From Dactylis glomerata (lineage: Eukaryota > Streptophyta > Magnoliopsida > Poales > Poaceae), in NCBI GenBank assembly GCA_007115705.1, contig QXEO01000234.1, positions 2,953,663-3,017,662 on the forward strand: a stretch of DNA of 64,000 bases, given 5' to 3'. Position numbers and translations under genes: made by a program. The notes beneath the pieces were generated by a model. The model had not been told where the DNA came from and did no database searches. It saw only the letters and a list, made by a program, of their open reading frames with translations. Numbering within the stretch: position 1 is the first letter of the stretch; each line of letters begins with the position of its first letter. Positions 55,066 through 64,000 of the stretch are shown in pieces.

Positions 55066-56698
55066 TGATGCGGGTAGAATAACCACCCAGTTGGGAACCC
55101 CAAGAGGAAGGTATGATGAGCACAGTAGCAAGTCTTTCCCTCAGTAAGAAACCGAGGTTTATCGATCCAGTAGGAAAAAGCCAAACTTCAGAAGGTGATG
55201 CTTGCTAGCTTCATGACACTCCAGCAAGGGCGCCATTTATGATACTTGTTGGTGCATCTTTAACTAGCGGCAACGTGGAACCTGCACACAACACAACCAA
55301 GAACTTTGCTCCCAACTTACGATGAGGTTGTCAATCTCACCGGTTTGCTGTAAACAAAGGATTGAGCGTATCGAGGAGAAAACAATAGTAGTATGTGAGA
55401 AAGTAAACAGTGCGAGTAAAAGTAAATAGTAAAAGAAATGTAAAGGAAATTGGACCAGGGTCCACAGTTCACTAGTGGTGTCTCTCCATAAGATCAATAA
55501 CAACATGCTGGGTAAACAAATTACAGTTGGGCAATTGATAGAATAAAGATAACATGCATATGTCACGAGGATCACTATGAGATTTACTCTGGGCATTACA
55601 ACAAAATACATAGACCGCCATCCAACTGAATCTATGACTAATAATCCACTCGTGGGGATATCGTCCGAACACCCCTCGAGTATTAAGTTGCGAACAACAG
55701 ATAACTGCATTAAGCAAATTGTGTAATGTAAACAAAACGAATGTCCTTGGACACAAGAATGTTGTTTTCTCCCTAGTGGCAACATCACATCTACAACCTC
55801 AGAGGTTTCTGTCACTCCCCCAAATTAAATAGAGGCATGAACCCAACTATCGAGCATAAATACCCCCTCTTGGAGTCACTAGTATCTACTTGGCCAAGAT
55901 AGCTACTAACAATGGAGAGCATGCAAGATCATAAACAACATAGAGATAACATAAGATAATATTCAGCACATCAACTTAACATAACTCCAAAATTCATCGG
56001 ATCCCAACAAACACAACATGTAGAATTACATAAAGGTAGTCTCGATCATATAGGGCAGCTCACGAGATCTAAACATGAAGCACATGGTGGAGAAGACAAC
56101 TATCAATCTACTGCTATGGACCCATAGTCTAAGGTAGACTACTCACTCATCGCGCCAGAGGCAAGCATGGCGATGAAGAAGACCTCTGGTGGCGATTCCC
56201 CTCTCTGGCAGGGTGTCAGGAAGAGCTTCTAGACCCTCCCGATCTCGGGTCGATGACGACGGCAGATTGCGATGTGTTTCTGGAAAATTGATTGGGTCTT
56301 TAAGTTTTTCCCGTCGGGGGGTCTTTATAGGTGAAGGGGCAGCGTCAGAGGTGGACCAGGGGCCCTCACCATAGGGTGGCACGGCCAGGGGCTGGGCCGC
56401 GCCCCTGGTGGTGAGGCTGGCCCCTGGCCCCTCTCCGTCTCCTCTTCGGTCTTCTGGAAGCTTCGTTAAATATTGGGAGGTTCGGATTTTGTTTCGTCCA
56501 ATTCTGAGAATATTTCCTGTGTAACTTTTCTGAAACACAAAAACAGCAGAAAATAAGGAACTGGCACTGTGGCATCTTGGTAATAGGTTAGTTCCAGAAA
56601 ATGTATAAAAACGCCACGAAGTGTAACAAAACACTAAGCAAATGGTGTAAGAACAAGCATGGAGCATAAAAAATTATAGGTACGTTTGAGACGTATCA
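55066..56698 (-). mobile_element. Solo LTR of an Athila-like element, TTGGC duplication
   Basis: 1633 bp, plus strand TGATGCGGGTAGAATAACC...GAGACGTATCA, is related to the LTRs at 34387 and 51180 but diverged. TTGGC occurs on both sides (55061-55065 and 56699-56703). No PBS or PPT adjoins it. It arose by recombination between two LTRs. Confidence 0.92.
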
Positions 56699-56835
56699 TT
56701 GGCTTCCTTTTATTCTCTTGCCTTCCAGCCTGGATATGCCGGTGGATCACCGAATCGTGATCGCGACTCGCCACCTGCCAATATGTCCAACTCTGGGTTT
56801 AGTCTCCTCTTCATTCCCCTTGTCAATGTGCTGAA

Positions 56836-57664
56836 TACTTGTCGAGGATTTTAGACCTCGAAGGTCGCTTGGCGTTGCTGAAGCGTCAAGCAAAGTCTGC
56901 CTTGGACCTGGCTGGGAAATCTTATAGTTTGATGAGGCAGTTATCTTTGCTTGAAGATAAAGTGTCTGGTTTGGTGGCCCAGGTTATGCACCTCAAGGAA
57001 TGTGATTCTTACCTTGTTGATATTATCGAGTCAGCGTGTGAGCAGCTGAAATGTAAGTTTTCTTGAAACCCCCTTGAGTTTCCTACGGAGCTTTTTGACT
57101 TCGTGCTCTAATAGGTTTGCGTTCTCCAGGTTCTTGCTTGCATCCCATTGATGAGGATCATCGGGTTTCCGAGCATATTGCGGCTCTTGAGAGGGCGTCG
57201 AAGGATACCGATACTTTATGGGTCAATCCGCGGTGTCGCAGCGCCATTGTTCTTCTGCAGGATCGTGCTCAGCATATTGGAGAAGCAGTTGATGGTTGTC
57301 AAAGATCGTTGACAATCATGTACTCTGTTATGCTTCCTCATAATCCTCCGCCAAAAAGTTTCAAGCAGATGCTCAACGTTTTCAGGTCAAGCCAATGAAT
57401 TCATCATTGATAGAGCTAAACTTGGTAGCTGGTGCTAATTTTGCCCTTGGATGGATATGAAAGTGGCATCCAAGGCTGAATTATAGTTCCATGTCTCTGA
57501 GTTTACCTCCAGGACGTGCAACGTTGTAGGTCCATATGGATGCCATGCTTCAGCCGGCGAGAAGAATCATAGCTAGGTTGCTTCAAGAGGATGCTAGATT
57601 TTTCCGCGAGCATCATTATCTGAACCCTCTCCTTGTGGATGATTCAGATCAGCCAATGTTGTAA
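56836..57664 (+). pseudogene. Second gypsy-type ORF fragment, coiled-coil C-terminus
   Basis: An exon-like piece (56836-57066: YLSRILDLEGRLALLKRQ, KSYSLMRQLSLLEDKVSGLV, CDSYLVDIIESACEQLKC) and a second piece (about 57117-57664: HRVSEHIAALERASKDTDTL, AIVLLQDRAQHIGEAVDGCQ, then a frame-shifted ARRIIARLLQEDARFFREHH) ending near a stop at 57662-57664. This is the C-terminal part of another 'putative gypsy-type transposon' ORF, distinct from the one ending at 54910. It faces the 3' end of the gag-protease on the opposite strand, as expected for a TAT element that lost its pol. The N-terminal part is missing. Confidence 0.6.
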
Positions 57665-58000
57665 TGTTTGACTGTGATGTATACATTTTTTTTATGAATG
57701 TGAGAGTTTCTGTGTTCTGATGCTGTTTGCCAGAAACTTGTGCTTAGGGCGTTTTCATTTGTTCGTGTGTTTGCCGCAATTCCCTAGTGTAGGATTTGAG
57801 ATTTGTTTCGCAAAGACTTGTAAACTCAAAAAGGAGGAACTTGTCTGTTTTATTATGCTTGAATGTAAGATACATGGGGTGTCCCAAGAGACCCGGCCGG
57901 TGACCTGTGTTCTAGGTCTAGAGGGCATTGCCCTAGGATAACTCGTGGCTTAGCAGCCTTATTTTTCCTACTCTATTTCTCTAACCATTATGCTTGTTGT
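57665..58000. other. Spacer between convergent retroelement ORFs
   Basis: About 340 bp between the plus-strand fragment and the minus-strand gag-protease. In complete TAT elements RT, RNase H and integrase would lie here; none is seen. Confidence 0.45.
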
Positions 58001-60649
58001 CTATGTTGCAGAGGTCTTCTCCTCTTCCACTACAGCTTCCTTTGAGTCTGCTGACTGTACCCGCAGCTTCTTTGCTTCTGGCTCTGCTGGATGTCCTTCG
58101 AGTTGTTTTGTGATGCCTGTAGTCGCGCTTGCTATTTTATCCTTGGGTTCTCCGTAGTTGGCTATCATGCCAAAGTTTTGCGGCATTTTGTGAAATTCTT
58201 TGTCGCATAGATCTGATAGTTTAAAGCTTCCTTTTACTGTGATGGTTCCTCTTGGTCTTGGCATCTTGAGTACCAGGTGCGTGTAGTGAGGTACTGCCAT
58301 GAATAGTGAAAACGCGGGTCACCCGAGGATCGCGTGGTACTAGGAGGGCCAGTCCATGACTTCGAAGTCGAGTTTCTCTCTTCTGTAGTTTTGGCGATTA
58401 CCGAAGCAAACGTTGAGTGCTATTCGACCCAGCGGGTAGTTGGCACTTCCTGGTACGATTCCTGGAAGGAGCAATTTGTTGGCTTCAGGAATTCCAGTGA
58501 TATGTGCATTGCTCAAAGTGTCTTTGCATATATCAGGTTTATGCCACTTCCTGCGTCCATGAATACTCTATCGACGTCGTAGCCTCCAATCTGAGCTTTG
58601 AGTACCAAAGGCGCGTTTCCAGGCCGAGGCACTGTTATAGGTTGATCTTCTCTGTTGAATTCTATGGGTTGCTCGGACCAGTGTAGATATTCCGTGGTTA
58701 CTGGAGGCGATGTTACTGCTAGGTTCACTTGGCGAGTTATGCTCTTTTCCTCTTATTCGACTTCAAGACTGGTTGTATCATTGTTGTGATGTGCCCTTTG
58801 GATGGGATATATCCTCCCTCATTGTCATTTCCCTGGCTTGGCTGGTTTTGCCCTTGCGAAGCTCCATTGTTTGCTTGTTGGGTTGATGGATGTGCATTGT
58901 TTGTATTTCCTTCATAGCCTTGCCTCCTTGCTTCAGCTTGTTTGTTGACTGCCGCCTCCTGAAGCTTTAGAAATGTTTTACAATCTTTCATTGCGTGCCT
59001 AGACACCCTTTTCCTATCGACGAATGCGGAGTGTATATGGCATGGTCCGTTTAGCATATCATCTGGCAAAGGATTGTATTCTCGAGGTCCCCTTGATTGG
59101 AACCTTTTGCTATTGCCGAAGTCTTCTCTGTTGTAGCTGTGGTATCCTGATTTCCTGCAGTCATCTCCTTGATAGTTATTGTCTTTATATCCCACGGCTA
59201 CTTGACTATGAGAACCGTAGTTGTCATAGTTGCGGGATCTTCTCCTTTGGCCACTGTATCTATTTCCCCTGTCATCTTTCGGTGATCCTGTCCACTTGTT
59301 GTTGCACCCGTCTTCGCCATCTGCAAATCTGTTTGCTATGTCCATTAGATCTGATACTGTTTTTGGCTTGATTCTGCCCATTTCTTCGACTAAGTCTCCT
59401 CGCTGCAACCCGAGCATGAAGGCATCGATTGCTCTCTCATCTGAAACTTCGATTGCAGAGTTCTTGATGATGCTCCCCCTTTGAATATATGACCTGAGTG
59501 TCTCATTGTGTTATTGTATACAGGCTTTGACTTCTTCTATTGATGCTGGTCGCTTGTACGTTGACTTGAAGTTACTCGTAAATTGCTTTGTGAGTTCCTC
59601 CCAGCTTTCTATTGTTCCTCTTTCCAGTTTGCTCAACCACGACCTAGCTGCGCCGGTGAGGTGTAATTGCAGACTTTGCATTGCTGTCTCTTTTATTCCT
59701 CCTAATATTTTGACTGCCTGCAAATAATCTGAGAGCCACGATTGCGGCTCCTGTGATCCATCGTACTTTTGCTGGTCATGGGGTAGTTTGAAACCCTTGG
59801 GTACTGGTGTGGTGCAAACTCTATGAGTAAAGCACGACGCTCCCATCTCTTTTTCATCGTCTTCGTAGTCGTATGCCTTGGTGGGAGTCCTGGACCTTTG
59901 TGTTCCTCCATGCTTTGGGCTTTTGTGGTGTCTTGGCGATGATGACCTAGATCGTCGGCTACTAATCCTGCGCCAAGGACTGTTGTGACGGTGTGGTGAT
60001 CTAGGTTTATGTGTTCCTTTGTTACGATATGCCTCCTCATCTTTAGCTGTTAACTTGTTGCCTACCATTCTTAATCCTTGCAGTGCTGCCCGGTGCATAT
60101 GTTCCCTTGGATCTCCTGGACTTGGCCGTGTGGTGTAAAGATACGTTTGTGCTACCACAAGCGCCGCCTCTGGTGTCTTTGGTATAATATTGTCTTGCTC
60201 ATCGACCGATAGGAAAGACGAGTAGAGGTTTTTGGAGAGGTTTCGCCTTTCTGAGTGTTCGAGGTTTTCAACTCTTGATCCGTGCCTACGGTGTCTTTTA
60301 CTGTCTGTATAAGATGCGTCGCTGCGTGCTTTGTGAAGAGCTATGCTTGCTGCGATGGTTGAATCTCTTTTTTTCCGCTCCTTTCTCTTGCTAGTTGCCT
60401 TGATTGCTGTCGTAGGGCATAATGATACCCTAAAAGCATGTTTTTGCTTGCGTCCGTTGGTATAGGCACGCCGTGCTCCACGGCTGCTTTTATTGTGTTC
60501 CACTCCTCGACCAATAGTCAAATTTTATCCCTGTTTGCCAGAGATTCTATGGTGTCACCTTCCGCTAGGTGGTTTGCTTCTCTGTTTATACTCGATGATA
60601 CCCCGCGCGTTGCTGCAGGATTTACGCAAATAAGAGAAGATGTACTCAT
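58001..60649 (-). pseudogene. TAT-lineage Gypsy gag-protease, frameshifted
   Basis: The minus-strand start near 60649 opens with STSSLICVNPAATRGVSSS. The gag body has an Arg/Ser-rich stretch (KPRSPHRHNSPWRRISSRRS), then a capsid-like core: PKGFKLPHDQQKYDGSQEPQ, LHLTGAARSWLSKLE and SWEELTKQFTSNFKSTYKRP. The next part (59417-58737: MGRIKPKTVSDLMDIANRFA, with Gly/Asn/Gln-rich C-terminus and a DCKTFLKLQ block) is in another frame. Protease has VFMDAGSGINLIYAKTL near 58540. A further part has MDWPSYY.AILGRPAFARFM-type sequence and ends LEGHPAEPEAKKLRVQSADS at 58001. At least three frameshifts or stops separate the pieces. Pol is missing. The upstream LTR was not found beyond 60650, where the sequence changes character. 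Confidence 0.75.
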
Positions 60650-61157
60650 AAAACTAATATAAAAATATTATGTTTTAACGTGCAATGACATATTACTAAT
60701 GATCATGTTAACCAATTAAAGCCCCTTTTTCCCACTATACATATGTCTACAAAATTAAGACAAAGCATCTTGTATCTCTGACTATCTATATGGAGCTACG
60801 TAAGTTTAAACAACAACAAATGTTTGTGCAAGAGAAAAAGAAAACAAAATAAATAAGCAACGGTTGCTTGCCCACAAATCAATGAGTCACTCCATATAAA
60901 GCATGTCAAGATACACCTTTGGAAGCTTGCACTGTATAAAATCTTCTCTCCTTGCAACCTTCAGGTCTTTATTTTTAGTATACCAAACCAAGAAAGATAA
61001 TGACGTAGTAAGCTTCTGAATAAACAGATCAATTAATGTCACCTTCATATCAACTCCTTTGTAACCTCTGCATATATGCGCAACCTTCTTGTGCTAGAAC
61101 AAAAACTGAAAATAGACAGCCAAAGATTGCTCAAAAGAATTGACAACAAAAAATAAA
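60650..61157. other. AT-rich sequence, possible small exon on the minus strand
   Basis: No gene is supported. On the minus strand 60890-60970 reads in frame as ...VARREDFIQCKLPKVYLDML and stops at 60890. It could be a terminal exon, but no homologue is recognised and no partner exons are secure. Confidence 0.3.
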
Positions 61158-62708
61158 GTAGTGGTGACTTGCACAATCTGCCAGGATCAAACATACATGC
61201 ACAATGAAAAACTACTGTAACTTTATACCATACTTCATGGGAACCAACCAAAGCTCATGAGAAGCCAAGGAATTGGATCATTTAGCCAGATTTCTGTAAG
61301 ATGTATTCAACAAAAAAGACAGAGGGTACAAAATAATGCATGTAGAAGATAAACTTTGATCGTAAGAAATTAGCTCAAACATGTATAAGATATACTTACC
61401 ATCAAAAGAATGGAACCCATGAAAGGACATGGCAAACCGTTGACTTTAGGCACAAAAATGTTCTTCTAGTCCAAGAGGTGTACATATTGATATAAAGAAG
61501 TGTGTTATGATATTTACTTACCATATGAAAAAAACCTTACCAAGTTACCAGGTCAAACTAATTATAAGAATATCTTCCATGAGATAGAGAGCACCCAGAT
61601 GTATGTTCATCCTTGCAATCATGCGTGTCACATATAACAACAGAAATAGTTAAAATCAGATTATACCGCACATAATGTTTCATTGTGAGGAATTTGAAAT
61701 AAAAGGGGGGAATAGTTTGACCATGGGTTGACCACAACATCGAACCATCCCATTCGCTGGCAGCTGCAAGGTTTAGTCCGCATTTGCATATGAACATTCC
61801 TTGCGTTCATCAGAATTAGCAGGGGGTGAATTATCAAGAAATTAAGGATATATTTTCAAGGCACTTGATTTATGATAAAAAAAGAAGCGTCGAACTAAAT
61901 ATAAAAAAGAAGGACGTACCAGTGGTAAGAGCTTGCAATGGAATTGTAGCTGCCAGCAAAGAAATACTTGGACATCCAGCGGAGGCGACTCTCACCCCTG
62001 AGCTTTGTCGCCGGATCTGGGGACACCTTGAGAACCGCACCAACAAACATACCACATGAATTTCAATCCTTTCAATCCGAATTTTGAATCAGTTGAAAAC
62101 AGATTTGACGTTCAGTGCAAGATAATCCGTTCTACTCCAACCATGGAAATCTAAGAAAACAAATGAAATACCTTGGCGGCAGAATAAGTCAACTTGAGAA
62201 GTCCAGATTGACTTCTCCAGCAATCACCGCACAGCCCCAAACAGATTGGTTTGAATCAATCCAGGCCGGAGAAACACACCTTGGCACAGAAGTTCCCTGC
62301 CATCCGCCTACCATGCAGCGCTTAGAGCGAACGAAAAGATTGGAATATTTAGGACGGAGTATAAGGCAGGATGAGGAGGGATTATTTAGGACGGAAGAAG
62401 TGTCTGAGGAATATAAGGCGGCCGGCTACTCGCGTGCCTCACTGTGCGGATCGAAGAGGAAAAGGCGGAAGTGGTGATGGGGAGAACTTAATTGTGGGTC
62501 GCAGCGGTGGAGGACATAGTGGCGCCGTTAATTGTAGCCATAATCAGCGCGGTATATGAGATATGAGCGGATTGGCGTGACAGCCCATGTTCAATAAGGA
62601 ACCGGATTAAACAACCTACTTGCGAATGCGTGAACTTGGGTGGAGAATAACGATGACGTGGCTGCTTGAGGATGCACGAAAATGAGGTAGTGGGGGGTTC
62701 CTATATAG
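61158..62708. repeat. 1.55-kb direct tandem duplication, copy 1
   Basis: The sequence from GACTTGCACAATCTGCC near 61163 onward repeats from 62714 with only scattered base changes and small indels, at an offset of about 1551 bp. Copy 1 contains exon-like minus-strand frames at 61558-61797 and 61912-62059. Confidence 0.92.
61912..62059 (-). other. Exon-like stretch, unrecognised
   Basis: On the minus strand one frame reads VLKVSPDPATKLRGESRLRW then MSKYFFAGSYNSIASSYHW, followed by a possible donor (GGTACGTCC). It is repeated in copy 2 at about 63457-63604. I do not recognise the protein. Two other frames are also open here, so coding status is unproven. Confidence 0.25.
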
Positions 62709-64000
62709 ATAGTGATGACTTGCACAATCTATCGGGATCAAACATACATGCACAATGGAAAACTACTGTAACTTTATACCATACTTCATGGGAACCAACC
62801 AAAGCTCATGAGAAGCCAAGGAGTTGGATCATTTAGCCAGATTTCTGTAAGATGTATTCAACAAAAAAGACAGAGGGTACAAAATAATGCATATAGAAGA
62901 TAAACTTTGATCGTAAGAAATTAGCTCAAACATGTATAAGATATACTTACCATCAAAAGAACGGAACCCATGAAAGGACATGGCAAACCGTTGACTTTAG
63001 GCACAAAAATGTTCTTCTAGTCCAAGAGGTGTACATATTGATATAAAGAAGTGTGTTATGATATTTACTTACCATATGAAAAAAACCTTACCAAGTTACT
63101 AGGTCAAACTAATTATAAGGATATCTTCCATGAGATAGAGAGCACGCAGATCTATGTTCATCCTTGCAATCATGCGTGTCACATGTAACAACAGAAATAG
63201 TTAAAATCAGATTATACCGCACAGAATGTTTCATTGTGAGGAAGTTGAAATAAAAGGGGGGAATAGTTTGACCATGGGTTGACCACAACATCGAACCGTC
63301 CCATTCGCTGGCAGCTGCAAGGTTTAGTCCGCATTTGCATATGAACATTCCTTACATTCATCAGAATTAGCAGGGGGTGAATTATCAAGAAATTAAGGAT
63401 ATATTTTCAAGGCACTTGATTTATGATAAAAATGAAGCGTCGAACTAAATATAAAAAGAAGGACGTACCAGTGGTAAGAGCTTGCAATGGAATTGTAGCT
63501 GCCAGCAAAGAAATACTTGGACATCCAGCGGAGGCAACTCTCACCCCTGAGCTTTGTCGCCGGATCTGGGGACACCTTGAGAACCACACCAACAAACATA
63601 CCACATGAATTTCAATCCTTTCAATCCGAATTTTGAATCAGTTGAAAACTGATTTGACATTCAGTGCAAGATAATCCGTTCTACTCCAACCATGGAAATC
63701 TAAGAAAACAAATGAAATACCTTGGCGGCAGAATCAGTCAACTTGAGAAGTCCAGATCGACTTCTCCAGCAATCACCGCACAGCCCCAAACAGATTGATT
63801 CGAATCAATCCAGGCTGGAGAAACACACCTTGGCACAGAAGTTCCTTGCCATCCACCTACCATGCAGCGCTTAGAGCGAACGAAAAGATTGGAATATTTA
63901 GGATAGAGTATAAGGCAGGATGAGGAGGGATTATTTAGGATGGAAGAAGTGTCTGAGGAATATAAGGCGGCCGGCTACTCGCTTGCCTCACCGTGCGGAT
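62709..64000. repeat. 1.55-kb direct tandem duplication, copy 2, cut by window end
   Basis: It matches 61158 to about 62451 with few changes (for example CTGTGCGGAT against CCGTGCGGAT at the end). The window ends inside this copy, so more copies to the right are possible. Confidence 0.92.

Overview
The window reads as nuclear DNA of a grass, most likely a pooid/Triticeae species. The grounds are GC-rich, spliced coding exons, a full plant-type MED12 gene, a grass-type F-box gene, and a right half made almost wholly of LTR retrotransposons nested in one another with intact target-site duplications. There is no bacterial or organellar gene content. The species call is inference.

Left part, 1 to 28 kb, the genic part. 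(1) An F-box/LRR gene (417-2058, +) whose three exons are recognisable but carry two frameshifts, so it is probably a pseudogene. Its 3' flank was hit by a 5'-truncated LINE (2416-8423), and that LINE was hit by a Copia element (2617-7912) with 140-bp LTRs, PBS, PPT and an AATAC duplication. (2) Retroelement debris with two minisatellites (9.2-11.0 kb). (3) A six-exon laccase (11321-13602, +) with all four copper-ligand motifs. (4) A LINE remnant (13.9-14.2 kb). (5) A twelve-exon MED12 gene (16267-27498, -), 2212 codons, the kinase-module subunit of Mediator, with a small Stowaway-like MITE in one intron.

Middle, 28 to 33.7 kb: intergenic DNA, a clean 929-bp solo LTR (29449-30377, AGTAG duplication), a decayed gag with its PBS and LTR on the minus strand, and diverged repeats that belong to the end of a TAT-type Gypsy element.

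Right part, 33.7 to 60.7 kb, a nested tower. The oldest layer is TAT-lineage Gypsy material: a plus-strand 'putative gypsy-type transposase' ORF (33740-34386 and 52821-54910), a second fragment of such an ORF (56836-57664), and a minus-strand gag-protease (58001-60649). Into the first ORF went an Athila-like element (34387-52815, AGGAC duplication). Inside that lie a second Athila-like element (37778-47231, GATAT/GACAT) and a separate plus-strand LTR with PBS (47335-49009). A solo LTR (55066-56698, TTGGC) sits further right. LTR divergence counted by eye falls in the order the nesting requires: about 5% for the outer element and about 3% for the inner one.

Far right, 60.7 to 64 kb: unassigned DNA with a 1.55-kb direct tandem duplication that runs off the window and contains exon-like stretches on the minus strand that I do not recognise.

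I found no convincing undescribed system. The points most worth a second look are the dated nesting, the pol-less Athila element that keeps its gag-protease and a lineage-specific ORF, the Copia element whose RNase H is cut by a small deletion, the paired minisatellites with an inverted shared core, and the unrecognised duplicated segment at the right edge.
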